From: Gyrodactylus bullatarudis
Taxonomy: Eukaryota > Platyhelminthes > Monogenea > Gyrodactylidea > Gyrodactylidae
Assembly (NCBI GenBank): GCA_012064415.1
Contig: SSNU01000025.1
Span: 1-24,062 of the forward strand
Direction of reading: 5' to 3'
DNA length: 24,062 nucleotides
Both the position numbers and the translations under genes were made by a program. This document shows positions 11,201-19,176 of the stretch, in pieces. The notes below the pieces were generated by a model. It had not been told where the DNA came from. It did no database searches and saw only the letters and a program-made list of their open reading frames with translations. Each line of letters begins with the position of its first letter. The first letter of the stretch is position 1.

Positions 11201-14200
11201 AATTTTTTTCGCAAAATTTTTTTCCCGCTTTAATTAGAGACATGAACCTCTTGTATACCCATAATTTGGTAACCGTTAGATTCCTCATTTTATCTTCTAT
11301 CCAAAAGTGTGACTTCTGTTTCATATCAAGGTTCATTACCGGAAAAAAATGAAATTATTGAAGTGAGAGTCTGAAATTTTGTGCAAATTTGTGTTTTGGC
11401 CAATATCTCAGCTCGTGGGTGCTTTAGCACTATTTTAAGGTCAGATTCGTGATCAGCTTAAAATTTTGGATCAGAAAAATCTTATCTGAATAAAATATCC
11501 TAAAATATTTTTTTTTCACCACCTGTGTAATTAAGACAACTGTATTGAAAACAACTTTCAATTGCATGTTATGTTGGACATACTATGATCTTTTTGAATC
11601 AGATTTTCACGTCAAATTGTTATGAAATATATTCTGAATACACCCTGAAAAATTCGGCCAATTTGGGAAAAATTAACGATTTTAGGATAAATGGAAAATG
11701 GCATATCAGAACATCAAAATTTCTACATATAGTTTTCGAAAACGGCAATTACAGAGGTGTTGTTAGAAGAAATTTTTTAATTGAGATAATACGTTTTTGC
11801 TCCCTCTATAATTGTTTTTTTTGAATATTGCCTGACTACTTTCGATAACCATAGTTACACAATGTAAGTTTCGTTATTCGGGCGATAGAACACACAGAAA
11901 CCTCCAGAAATTTTTCGATGTTTTGATATCAGTCCTATCTGAAAAGGTCTGAAAAGCCTATGAAAAAAAATCTGTCGTATTTCGATGGTCACACAAAAAT
12001 TTGAAATTTAGTAAAAAAGTAGAAAAACTCGTCGAAGAATTTTGGCGAGAAACATACTTTTCAATGGAATTTTAAATATTCATTGCCTTAATGTCCATGT
12101 TGTGTACTTTTTATTGATATTTCTTAACTATCAAAAATTAAAAACTCGAATAAGGGAAAATCAACTCACTGGAACTGACAATTTTTCAATTTCTGCACTA
12201 ATTGTGGGGAAAAACTTTTTCTTCAAGATCGCAGCACAGACGAAGCAGTTTAGATGAATTGCTGACATGATAAGGATTGCTCCACGCCAGCTGTAGACGC
12301 TAATGAGATATGTAATGAGCGGGTTGAAGACGCTGCAGCCCACGGAACTTCCACACACTGCCAAACCAGATGTAACAGCGCAGTTTGTAGGAAACCAGAT
12401 GGGAATCTGAATGTTGATAGCTTGAAAGTTTAGACCTAGACCAATTCCACAAATAACTCCAAAAACAACAATGAATCCTTCAAATTGGTAAATCCAGCTG
12501 CTCACAAAAATGCCTGCACATGACAGAGCTGTACCGAGACTAATGATTTGGCGAAACGACAATTTTTTCGATAAAATTTCTGCTCCTATACCTAAACATA
12601 CATGATTTGCATTTAATTTTTATTTATAAGCAAAAGATCTAATTTGAGTATCGGAACGGGTTTAAAGTTTAGATTGTTCAAACTGTACTTGGTAGGGAAA
12701 GTGAAAAATTTTCAAATTCTCCCAACGGAAATCACACTTTCACTTTTAATGTCAGGCAAGTAAAGATGTAGGGTCCACAGTGTGTAATGGGTTAACATCC
12801 AATTTCCCCCCCCCCCAATACATGGTATATACTGATGTCAAAAAAATCAATTTAAAAAGTTACATTTTTGTTCATAACTCTTTCATATTTTACCGTAGAG
12901 TCATGAAACAAACACCATTTTGATCAACTTGAAAAGACCAACAAAATTATACCACTCAATAGTCGGATAAAATAATGGGAGCATAACTTTTTAGCTTTTT
13001 AGAACTTTGGAGCCGTTTGAAACTGTTCAAACCTATTTTAAAGAGAATCTTTCTACCTTTCATATGGGTTATTACTAGGGTGAAAAATATTGAAAAATAT
13101 CGCAAAAATATCTTAAAAATGGCAAATAAATCGCAATTTTATTCTTGAAAATGGAAAAATGGGGGGAAATTTTAGTCCAGTACGAAATACAAGTTTCTTT
13201 TATGAATGTTTAATTCTTATCATGAAAATACATTAGTTTTGAAAAATATCTTTCAACAAAAGCTGAAATCGGCTTCTAACAAAACAAAAGATTGTACTCC
13301 ATAGTACCAATGTTTTCATCTTCCATTTTTACATTTTTTAAATTTTTTTCGGTTTCGCTGGCTTTTCAAGTATCCTTTTTAAAGGATCCTCTTTATATCG
13401 AGATTCTGCACGATTTCAATTCCTTTCCTTAATGAAGTTTTATAATTCTTCATTTTTTATTCAATAGTTTTTAATAGCTTCAATCCATTTTGTAATGAAC
13501 GGAGTTGGAGGCCTTTTCAAATCTGAGAGGAAATCTCTGTGTGATTTATTTTTAATTGTGCCTTAAAAATCGCAAAATTATCTATGAAACTTAAAGGTGT
13601 AGAGAATTAATTTTTTTATATTTTTTTTAAAGCACAGTTGATTATGATATCAAAAATCGAAAAAATCGCAAATTTTCCACCCTAGTTATTACACATCAAT
13701 ATGAGTTGAACTACTATCTGACTATTACGAATTAGTAATTCACGTAGTTTTTAGAACACGTCCGAAAATCCACCTAAATTCATAATTTAGAAAATTGAAA
13801 GAAGATATATTAAAACCAAATGTACATTTCTTGAAACATCATCAGTGGTAATGCTTCAAAAATGATATTAGTTAAGAATTCATTCAAGATAATAATTTAC
13901 AAATCACCAAAGAAATACATTCGTAAAAGTCACAGAAAATTAGAATAAAATGCAAGCTGAAAAAACACCAAAACTCTCCAATAAATAGCAAAAGTGGAGA
14001 GAAAAGTGAAAAAGCTTACATTGGCCAAGGTAGTTAAAGATTATAGGAATAGTTTTTTGAACACATAGATTAGGTTTATTTAGGTTAATAAGAAATTTTT
14101 CTTTCACCCATACATCTATGCTATCGTCATTGGGGTTTTTGTATAAAAAGAAAATTTTGAAATTGAAGTTGTATGATCTTCTTATCTTCAGATGATCCTC

Positions 14201-15087
14201 CACTCGTGTAGATAATTTCCTAATAGTTCTACCTATATATGGGGCTCCACAATCACATTGGAATTTGTAAACTACACTAAACTCTCTAAAAATGTATGAC
14301 TGGATAACCCGACACACAAAATAAAATCAATGGTTTACTCATGAGTATTATAATGAAAATATAATAAATTTATTTGAGATTTGAGAGATTTTAGGGCCGA
14401 AGATGGATTAATTTCTGGTTAAATTTGATGAAATTTTGAATTTGCACCAAACCTTTATAGCACTGTCTCCTCAACCTTTTTTCCAGAACCTTAGCTCAAG
14501 TAATAATAAGAATAATATTTTCTTCTCATAGAAGCATAAAAATAATACCATCAGATGCAGAATGAAAAACTGTTACACCTCCGTAAACCTCAGCCAGAAA
14601 TATAATTAAAAACTAGATGAGTTTAAAGTTCATATGAATTCATTTTTAGTTTTCAAATGATTTTGGGAAAAAATCATTCAGAATTTAGTTACAGACCCCC
14701 GTTTATTTTCACAACGATGACGTAATGCAAACAGATCTTGTAGGGAGACCCCCTTTTTTCCAATGCTATCTTTTGTTTTGTGAGGAAGTTGGGGAAACAT
14801 ACAATTTGGATTCTACAGACCCCCGTTGATTTCTTACAATGCAAACATATTTTGTGAGTGACAAAAGTATAAAAGTATATGGAAAGTATAAAAAACTCAC
14901 AAGATAAAAGGGCAACTCCTGTCAATGATGAGCCGGCAAAGGCTGTTTTAAGCTTGGAAAGTTCAAAGGCCTCTTGAATCTCAATTAACAGAGCTCCAAA
15001 GGATAATAGAATTCCGTCCATGAGGGCATTTCCAAGGAATACACCAAAAATAACAAGCCAGCCATAGGTTGGACTAGGAAGATTCAT
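2073..15087 (-). CDS. Monocarboxylate-transporter-like protein (SLC16/MFS), 7 coding exons
   Basis: Predicted 12-helix plasma-membrane transporter of the SLC16 (MCT) type, which carry lactate, pyruvate or other small solutes. Join (minus): 15087-14901, 12591-12170, 9740-9615, 8770-8656, 8593-8216, 8100-7975, 2233-2073, giving 505 codons including stop. Every junction is GT-AG and in phase; four donors are GTGAGT. Family marks: YGWLVIFGVFLGNALMDG in helix 1; WFPTNCAVTSGLAVCGSSVG and the YSWRGA helix in the first half; NMVFR in the helix-8 region (about residues 349-353); YGLSNCTLGFGTLLVSPI and DLTGSYFW at the end. An in-frame TGA upstream of the first Met supports the start. The usual N-terminal DGGWGW motif is SPTYGW here, and the helix-8 Asp of the Asp-x3-Arg pair is Asn. 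Substrate unknown. Exon 4/5 borders have an alternative (8770-8648 with 8600-8216, 509 aa). Confidence 0.9.
2234..3449 (-). other. 3' part of MCT intron 6, no other gene seen
   Basis: AT-rich intron with polypyrimidine tract and acceptor at its 2234 end. A 7-bp stem hairpin around 2478 (AGTGGAT / ATCCACT) is the only small structure noticed. No exon-like ORF of the transporter family is missing between exons 6 and 7, so it is read as pure intron. Confidence 0.6.
3450..4029. mobile_element. Foldback MITE, copy 2 (older, left arm truncated)
   Basis: The left arm (about 3450-3620) and right arm (about 3790-4029) are inverted complements with many mismatches. Both align to copy 1: for example AATCCCATTTTTTCGAACT here and AATTCCCATTTTTTTGAACT in copy 1, followed in both by a conserved stretch ending in AGAGGGTGATCAAAAG or its variant. 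The right end CTTCATATCAACTA matches the copy-1 end CTTCATATTAACTA. The left arm lacks its outer 110 bp or so. It lies in intron 6 of the transporter and abuts the LINE fragment. Confidence 0.72.
4050..4710 (+). pseudogene. LINE ORF2 endonuclease fragment (CR1/L2/Jockey-like)
   Basis: Apurinic-like endonuclease (EEP) domain of a non-LTR retrotransposon, in intron 6 of the transporter and antisense to it. In order: NIRSLFSK (first motif with catalytic Asn), ITESWL (catalytic Glu), GGGVCIYAHESL, LVYNPP and ILGDFNFP (catalytic Asp). The ORF is open from 4050 to 4700, but similarity to the LINE really starts near 4085. It breaks off after PTRVKT, before the SDH motif. The last 273 bp (4438-4710) are identical, in inverted orientation, to 6446-6717 of the neighbouring LINE copy. 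A 5' LINE piece without a 3' end is unusual for target-primed insertion, so deletion or rearrangement is implied. Confidence 0.8.
4711..5462. other. Intron 6 sequence between LINE pieces, mostly unassigned
   Basis: A short plus-strand ORF at 4731-4799 reads DVFDCRLSNHAAQRL, which resembles the end of a LINE endonuclease domain (an SDH-like motif) of another LINE family; this is a weak match. Beyond it are an 8-G run (5168-5175), a hairpin CGTGTT / AACACG near 5193-5216, and the palindrome TTTGGCC-GCTAT-GGCCAAA near 5320. No intact gene. Confidence 0.4.
5463..6717 (-). pseudogene. LINE ORF2, inverted 5' half: end of endonuclease to RT motif A
   Basis: Read on the minus strand, this has ILGDFNFP (endonuclease catalytic Asp), DLVFTDYF, the SDH motif as FSDHNLL, a connector, then the RT N-part: IIPSDWLKVIITPIPK, ELRPIS and YIDLSKAFDK (motif A, with the first catalytic Asp). 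At least three frameshifts split it (near 6450, 6230 and 5620). The start in mid-endonuclease shows 5' truncation. The first 272 bp are identical to 4438-4710. It lies in intron 6 of the transporter, in the sense direction of that gene. Confidence 0.8.
6722..7608 (+). pseudogene. LINE ORF2, direct 3' half: RT motifs B and C to C-terminus
   Basis: Reverse transcriptase palm: ITSGVPQGSSIGPLLF (motif B) and FKFADDIKFVF (motif C, catalytic Asp pair intact), then TAA at 6927-6929. A frameshift near 6928 leads into the 211-codon ORF 6973-7608: MGLEINRNKCRIM (motif D/E region), DLGFQISSNLK, YKSLVLPHFDY and a C-terminal thumb/connector, ending TAA. This layout is typical of the CR1/L2/Jockey group. 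A 3' UTR of about 230 bp ends in an A-rich tail. Inactive because of the frameshift and the missing 5' portion. Confidence 0.85.
7975..8100 (-). CDS. MCT-like gene, exon 6
   Basis: Acceptor TTTTATAG, phase 1 entry completing GCC. It encodes AIFYTLRVSFINFLLGF then YGLSNCTLGFGTLLVSPI, matching the loop and helix 11 of SLC16 proteins (family form: L-s-x-a-Y/F-G-x4-x3-G-x-G-x2-x3-P-x). The donor is GTAAGT after a single T. An internal TTCTTCAG could serve as a shorter acceptor, but using it would drop 24 residues the family needs. Confidence 0.85.
8216..8593 (-). CDS. MCT-like gene, exon 5 (helices 7-10)
   Basis: Open ARKGFINDL (after a codon split with exon 4) through LFNG, then donor GTGAGT (phase 1). 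It carries four hydrophobic segments. IYGFTNMVFRILAGI matches the MCT helix-8 region where an Asp-x3-Arg pair takes part in proton-coupled transport; the Arg is kept and the Asp is Asn. The start is uncertain: acceptor at 8594/8595 with exon 4 ending at 8656, or acceptor CAG at 8601 with exon 4 ending at 8648. Both keep the frame. Confidence 0.85.
8656..8770 (-). CDS. MCT-like gene, exon 4 (central cytoplasmic loop)
   Basis: A strong acceptor, ATTCTTTCAG, starts the exon in phase 0. It encodes a polar, Ser- and Lys-containing segment (TNSKQFYSYPSTLSVHF and onward to VLARIEA), as expected for the long central loop between helices 6 and 7. The donor is weak: GTTTAT at 8655 (used here) or GTCCTC at 8647. 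The intron to exon 5 is only 62 or 47 nt. Confidence 0.7.
8771..9614 (-). other. MCT intron 3, no other gene seen
   Basis: AT-rich. A 7-bp hairpin TTCACCC / GGGTGAA is present at about 9055-9080, where TAGGGTGAAA resembles one end of the hAT element at 13076, but no partner end or 8-bp duplication was found. Confidence 0.5.
9615..9740 (-). CDS. MCT-like gene, exon 3 (central loop)
   Basis: The acceptor TATTTTCAAG precedes ACT TGT CCA in phase 0 and the donor GTGAGT follows GCT AGC GTT. All 42 codons are open. The product is charged (KIEDRLAHASV) and fits the cytoplasmic loop after helix 6. It has no family motif of its own; the call rests on splice sites, phase and position. Confidence 0.72.
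9818..10136. mobile_element. Foldback MITE, copy 3 (half element)
   Basis: Centre plus one arm only. GAGATTTTGAATTATTGAAA matches the reverse complement of copy 2's centre, and GATCACCCTCCAACTTTCAA then ATGGGATTTTGGCGT matches copy 2's left arm in reverse. The outer end reads AAAATCGTAGATTCAATTAG, like the copy-2 right end. The other arm is missing. It lies in intron 2 of the transporter. Confidence 0.68.
10146..10189. repeat. 13-bp stem hairpin
   Basis: GAGTTTCGTGAAT and ATTCACGAAACTC form a perfect 13-bp stem with an 18-nt loop. GAAACT recurs several more times up to 10265. Confidence 0.6.
10190..12169 (-). other. Remainder of MCT intron 2, no other gene seen
   Basis: About 2 kb of AT-rich intron. 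The ORFs at 11585-11824 and 12042-12257 show no motif and the second overlaps exon 2. A perfect 24-bp palindrome is present at 10900-10923. Confidence 0.55.
10900..10923. repeat. Perfect 24-bp palindrome
   Basis: TTATTTATGGTA followed directly by its reverse complement, preceded by a second palindrome GGTACGTACC at 10883-10892. Function unknown; could be chance in AT-rich DNA. Confidence 0.6.
12170..12591 (-). CDS. MCT-like gene, exon 2 (helices 2-6)
   Basis: The acceptor ATGTTTAG completes a Cys codon begun in exon 1, then IGAEILSKKLSFRQIISLGT gives the helix 2-3 loop typical of MFS/MCT proteins. Hydrophobic helices follow, with GVICGIGLGLNF, the conserved WFPTNCAVTSGLAVCGSSVG stretch (family form: Y-F-x-K/R-R-x-x-A-x-G-x-A-x-x-G-x-x-x-G) and YSWRGAILIMSAIHLNC. 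The exon ends in the cytoplasmic SAEIEKLSVP and donor GTGAGT, phase 0. It is the strongest single exon for family assignment. Confidence 0.93.
12592..13067 (-). other. 3' part of MCT intron 1, no gene seen
   Basis: Contains an 11-C mononucleotide run at 12806-12816 (G-run on the transcribed strand). No coding motif. Confidence 0.5.
13068..13692. mobile_element. Non-autonomous hAT-type element with 8-bp target duplication
   Basis: The 609-bp element 13076-13684 starts TAGGGTGAAAAAT and ends with the reverse complement of TAGGGTGGAAAAT (12 of 13 match). It is flanked on both sides by the identical octamer GTTATTAC (13068-13075 and 13685-13692). An 8-bp duplication with TAGGGTG/CAGGGTG-type ends is the signature of the hAT superfamily. 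There is no transposase ORF, so it would need an enzyme in trans. Inserted in intron 1 of the transporter; the exact duplication suggests modest age. Confidence 0.82.
13693..13939 (-). other. Intron 1 between hAT element and Penelope fragment
   Basis: No coding motif seen; may be 3' UTR of the adjoining Penelope-like fragment. Confidence 0.4.
13940..14317 (-). pseudogene. Penelope-like element, GIY-YIG endonuclease domain
   Basis: C-terminal endonuclease of a Penelope-like retroelement, which nicks target DNA for insertion. VVYKFQCDCGAPYIGRT carries the VVY...YIG pair and the C-x-C of the Penelope-type zinc motif; LSTRVEDHL has the conserved Arg and His; EKFLINLNKPNLCVQK matches the catalytic-Glu segment ending the domain (family form: E-x3-I-x3-K-P-x-L-N). 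The domain itself ends near 14030; the remaining 30 codons to 13940 have no match. No RT domain is found upstream, so the copy is 5'-truncated. It lies within intron 1, in the same orientation as the transporter. Confidence 0.78.
14318..14900 (-). other. 5' part of MCT intron 1, no other gene seen
   Basis: Donor GTGAGT at 14900. AT-rich with an imperfect internal direct repeat: ACAGACCCCCGTT occurs at 14691 and again at 14815, about 124 bp apart. No motif-bearing ORF. Confidence 0.5.
14901..15087 (-). CDS. MCT-like gene, exon 1 (start codon, helix 1)
   Basis: ATG at 15087, with an in-frame TGA 36 nt upstream and no intervening Met, so this is the first usable start. It encodes a short N-terminus, MNLPSPTYGWLVIFGVFLGN, helix 1, and EIQEAFELSKLKTAFAGSSL, which matches the MCT helix 1-2 loop (family form: F-x2-L-x2-F-x-x-S-x-x-x-x-x-W-I-x-S). 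The donor GTGAGT follows one base of a Cys codon. An upstream ATG CAT TAA at -17 is a minimal uORF. A minus-strand acceptor TTTTTATGCAG at 15143-15133 may mark a 5' UTR intron. Confidence 0.88.
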
Positions 15088-15821
15088 TCTTATTTTTAAT
15101 GCATTGTATTGACTAAGCTTTTTTCAGTTCAACTGCATAAAAAGATGAAAGTTAATTTCGTAATTGACATAAAATTTCCGTTTTATGTACTTGTACAGAC
15201 AGGATTTATTTGTTGCCAATAATTTCAGACCTATAGTAGAGATACTTTTTTAAAAATTTGCAAATTATTTCTTAATTTTAATTTTGTATAATTTTTTTTG
15301 CAGTTCTAATAATGCATATGAGTTATAGTTTTAAAAAAGTCCAATGGGTGTTGTGATTAGATTTTTATCTAAAATGTGTTGAAAGTCAAAAAGCAAAAGC
15401 TCTGTAAAGTGACGAGAGTTGTGTGAATGTGCAAGTAGACGTTAATTATACCATTTCTACCCCAAATCTCATGAATAATAGAACAATAGAAATTGAGTAT
15501 GTCGGCCAATTATAATCGAGCAACATTCCTCTTACAAATTTCCCAAGGTTCCAAATATATTTTGCTACCAGAATCTCAAATTTTACGATAAGTTGATGAA
15601 ATTTGTAGATAGTCTCAATCTTTTATTCTGATTAATTTCCCCTTCGAATTTTTTCTCTATCATATCAGGAAGAGGCCGTAGCAAAAAGAGCTAAAGCAGC
15701 AGTCAGTCAGACTTTAATTTAGTGCCATTATATTCAGCCTGAAATTTAGAGTAAACATAGGAAATTTTCAAGCTTCTTTTCGAAAGTATATGGCTAAAAT
15801 TCCATTTTTAAATTAGTTTAA
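15088..15821. other. Upstream region of the transporter gene
   Basis: Should hold the 5' UTR and perhaps the promoter, but no clear TATA or initiator arrangement can be assigned without transcript data. No ORF with a motif. Confidence 0.4.
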
Positions 15822-15986
15822 GATTTTGCCCGGTGTGGCGTAGTGGTATATCTCTCACCTCTCCTTACTCTCCAAGGTTCAAACCCTTCCACATCGGGCA
15901 CATTGAACGCTCTTTCTCTTTTCTCTTATTTGTACAATCCTTAATCATTATAAATAAAAATATTCGATTTCAAAAAAAACGATTTT
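15822..15986 (+). mobile_element. tRNA-derived SINE with 6-bp target duplication
   Basis: The head at 15828-15899 is tRNA-like: box A TGGCGTAGTGG (15836-15846), box B GGTTCAAACCC (15876-15886), and ends GCCCGGTGTGG and CCACATCGGGC that pair over 11 bases. About 80 bp of unrelated body follows with a TAAATAAAAAT stretch and an A8 tail. The hexamer GATTTT flanks it on both sides (15822-15827, 15981-15986). The distance from the TTC of the T loop to the 3' end is 3 nt too long, and the D and anticodon arms are poor, so it is not a working tRNA gene. Internal pol III promoter boxes would drive it; mobilisation would rely on a LINE. Confidence 0.68.
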
Positions 15987-17478
15987 AGATGAATAATCAA
16001 AAATTCATTTTTCGTTAACCCAATCCCATACTCCTCCCCATGATAAGTCATCGGGTTGACCATTTGTACTAGACGGTATGTTACAAGAATGAAGTTTAAT
16101 ATGCTATGATTTATTATTTAAATTTATATAATCGATATGTGATTTAAATACTGGTAATGGACAGCCAACACCCTGGATTAACTCTGCATCCACGTTGGTA
16201 CCTAAAATAGATATTTTGCTCACTGCAGGCACAAGGTAACAAAGAAACGGTAACTTACGAATCTCGTTGGTGATTTCTTCTTTATCGTGCAGTATTTTTT
16301 AAATTGGCATTAGGTCACGAGTTTTGTTCTACGTCGTGTTCAGAGACTAATTCATACCAGAGAATCAGAAAAAATGATGATTAATTTTCTTAATTTCGAG
16401 AGGAAAGGTGTTGTGGTGTTCAAATATACGCCAAGTATATCCTGTAAAAGAAAGATATGATTGATCAAAATAGAATGTCTACTTTGAATTGACAAGAAGA
16501 ATGTTTTGTATATATTTTAGGGATTGCTGTATCAAAAATGTATGGTGATAATCCATTAACATGTTTAATAATGTTAAATAATTTTTATTATGCTCAACAA
16601 AAAATGTTAATCATGGATAAAATTGCTATTGTCATATCATAATCTGGAATTTTCTTTTCTCGTTCTAAAAATCTGAGGGAAAATGAATGATAGATACAGC
16701 TTTTTGAGAGTTTTAAATGGTCGTAAGATAGGAAAAAATGAAATTCCAGACTCAACCTTACTATTCCTGTTGTCGAAATTATTGAGCTTATTTCACTAAA
16801 TTTTAACTTACGCAACTCTGATTAGTTCAAGAAAGAAACCAATCAGCCTCATTCATCTATTTTCAAATTCAATCTTTTTTATAAAATGATCTATTTTAAT
16901 CCATCGAAATTTAATTAAATCAGTTTGTTAGTTTCTAATATGATATTAGTAATATCTACACTGTTTTCATTCACTGAACCAGTCGGAATCGCATTTAAAT
17001 ATCTAGTTGGAACATATTTTTATTGATTTCAAATTTTTTTGCTAATTTTGCAAGAAAATTACAGCATTTTTCAACTTTACAAGGAGTTTTAAATTAATTT
17101 TGAGCATGACTAAAATTTCCCACTCTTTAGAATGGTATAAATTTTGTATTTTCAAAATACAAATTTTGTTATGCATTTTTTACACATTTTTTTCTTTATC
17201 ATATTTCTGACTATACCTTCTCTTATATTTACACTTTTGACTACAATTTGGAAAAATAGTTACCTTTTGATTACTCTTTCTTCCATATTTTACACATTCG
17301 ACGATCGACAAATTCCAATCAAAATACTGAGAAATTTACCCAGATTTATTTTGACTATAGTTAATTTAGATTTGACTAAACTTTTCTTTAATTTTACGTT
17401 TTTGATTACATATAATTTCTAGAATCTACGTTTTAATTTATGCATTAAACAAGAAAGTATTGTGCATCGTTTATTCAT
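15987..17478. other. Intergenic AT-rich sequence, no gene seen
   Basis: The ORFs at 16594-16815 (-) and 17144-17422 (+) are low-complexity. Between 17205 and 17410 a TTTTGACTA/TTTTGATTA motif recurs about six times, suggesting a decayed repeat. TTTGTATTTT / AAAATACAAA forms a hairpin at 17143-17163. A minus-strand segment near 16150-16250 is open (GTNVDAELIQGVGCPLPVF) but not recognised. Confidence 0.45.
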
Positions 17479-18171
17479 TTAACCCTGGCTCCATAAATGG
17501 CGTCGGAAACGACACCAAGCCTATTTGCACCTCTTTTTTTATGAACTTCCATATGTTTGGTAACATATAACCTAGGCATTATTCTACCACAAGGTCATAA
17601 GGTTTTTTTCACAATTTTTTCATAGACGTAAATAGTTTATTTTAGGAAATTTTAGGCGAGCATATTTTTCAAGTATCAAGTGAAGAAGATAACACAATAC
17701 AAGAAGTTTCATCTTCAGATCAATCAGATTGTGATTCTACCTCTACTCAAAGTCATGATTTGTTATCAAAATGTGGTACTTATTCATATTCTACAAGTAG
17801 GAAAATCACTAAAACTAATTCTGATAACATATGCAAATTCAAAAATGGACTCAAGAGTAAAACAAACCAATGCTTCAACGAAATGGATTTTTTCTCTCAA
17901 CTCATTTCTGATCAGGATTTGGAAAGTATTTTGACATACACAAATAAATGCATGAAATTCTTCAATTCTAGTTCAGGACTTATAAATTTAGATGAACTCA
18001 AAGCCTGGATCGGAATATCTTTATTTTTTGGAGTTACTAGGAATGTTCATATGGAGTCGTCGATCAAGGAAAGGTCATTTTTGCATTTTGGAAAATCGCA
18101 ATTTTCGCTCTTATTCTCACAAATAGGCTTGGCTCATTGAAAAAATGAATGAAAATAATCAGTAATGATTT
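17479..18171 (+). mobile_element. piggyBac-like DNA transposon, 5' part, cut by the gypsy element
   Basis: TTAA at 17479-17482 is followed by CCCTGGCTCCATAAATGGC, a piggyBac-type end. The 10-mer CATAAATGGC (17492-17501) is shared with the element at 1-246, and a hairpin GGcGTCG-GAAA-CGACaCC follows at 17499-17516. The transposase N-terminus begins near 17652. The 5' LTR of a gypsy element starts at 18172; no continuation of the transposase was seen past the 3' LTR, so the rest was deleted or is unrecognisable. Confidence 0.7.
17652..18140 (+). pseudogene. piggyBac-like transposase N-terminal fragment
   Basis: The reading frame of the ORF at 17760-18140 extends back to about 17652. It opens with an acidic, Ser-rich stretch (VSSEEDN, SSSDQSDCDS), as in piggyBac N-termini. 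Then come TNKCMKFF and LDELKAWIGISLFFGVTRN, matching the conserved start of the DDE_Tnp_1_7 domain (TN-x3-Y and E-L-x-A-F-I-G-I-x-L-x-x-G). It ends at TGA 18138-18140, before the first catalytic Asp. There is no ATG at the beginning of the frame, so an upstream exon or a lost start is implied. Non-functional. Confidence 0.68.
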
Positions 18172-18322
18172 TGATTTAGTGGGCAATGATGATTCAATCA
18201 AACGATAGTTAAGAAATATGTATATTTGCTTATATAAGATTAACAGTTATTATTACATTTTCAAATATAACTTGTATGTAACCATCTCACGTTGTTTGTC
18301 ACTTGTGTGTTCCTCTCTTACA
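18172..18322 (+). repeat. 5' LTR of the gypsy element
   Basis: Starts TGATTTAGTGGGC and ends CTCTCTTACA, giving the usual TG...CA, directly followed by the PBS-like TGGCGAC. It contains a TATA-like TATATAAG at 18231-18238. It is about 150 bp, short for a Ty3/gypsy LTR. Confidence 0.85.
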
Positions 18323-19176
18323 TGGCGACATGGAACTTGAATAGAACCTTGATCATACCTGAATCTATCATGGAATTTGACCACTTTATCTGGACGGTTA
18401 GCTGTATGTTTAGAGATTTTAAGGTCATCAAGGACGAATCAAAAATCAATAAGTTTTGCTCTATGTTAGATTCATCCTCCGTATGTAAAGTAAGGGATGT
18501 ATACCCCAAGGATGAGGACTTTCTGGATGTCAAGTGGAATGATTTTGTGGAAGCAATCAAAGGTTATATCTGGCCCACTCCGTTCATCTGGGCAGCGAAA
18601 TCTTTCTTCTTTGATATAAAGCCGAATGGGCGCCCTGTTAGGCAATTTGTAAATGAACTAAAAGAATCGGCATTGATTGCGAAATTGGATGACGGAATGG
18701 TCGCGGTGCAGATCATGAGAGGCCTTGAAAACCATAAAATCATTTCGAGAATCACGGAAATGGATGAAGAAGCATCTCTCACGGTGGTTATTAAGAAAGT
18801 CGAAGCACTAGAGAAGAAGATAGACAATAAGGTATCTCAGGCTCTCAGACACAAACCTGAGGACCATCCGCAGGTCAATGCTATGTTGTCCAAAACAAGG
18901 TACTCGCGTAAAAACCCCTTTTGTCTCACATGCAAGAAGAAGGAATATCATCCCGAATGCATCAAGAAGTACATCACTTGTCACCAATCCAAAAAGAAGG
19001 GTCATTATGCTAGTCAATGCCCTAAGGTCCAGGTGAATGAGATTGTAGGTGCTATGGTGGAAAGTAATATGGCGGAAATATCAATAAAACATAATGGTTT
19101 GTACCCGTTTGTCTGTTCATTGAAATATGTTGAGATAGAATTTATCAGTCACAAGGTGACCACTAACTTTCTTTGA
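18322..19176 (+). pseudogene. gypsy gag (capsid and degenerate zinc knuckles)
   Basis: ATG at 18322 overlaps the LTR/PBS border, so this start is more likely than the ATG at 18292 inside the LTR. The 284 codons give a capsid-like region (FDHFIWTV, then KWNDFVEAIKGYI and RPVRQFVNELKESALIAKLD, as in retrotransposon Gag), a coiled segment (VIKKVEALEKKID), and two zinc knuckles. The first begins CLTC (18922) but has changed spacing; the second is C-x2-S-x4-H-x4-C (18979-19020), with the second Cys replaced by Ser. Gag would package the element RNA in particles. The ORF stops at 19174-19176, where sequence unlike gypsy begins. Confidence 0.8.
18323..18340 (+). other. Primer binding site of the gypsy element
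   Basis: TGGCGACATGGAACTTGA immediately follows the CA end of the LTR. The first bases TGGCGAC match the primer sites of insect elements primed by tRNA-Arg (known family fact); beyond those seven bases the tRNA cannot be assigned by eye. Confidence 0.55.

Noticed and set aside
15828..15900. Functional tRNA gene
   Set aside because: Boxes A and B and the terminal pairing are present, but the T arm to 3' end distance is 3 nt too long and the D and anticodon arms do not fold well; A-tail and target duplication fit a SINE.
17144..17422. 92-codon hydrophobic ORF as a small membrane protein
   Set aside because: Low-complexity Phe/Ile/Leu text from T-rich DNA with a decayed repeat; no start context, partner or family match.
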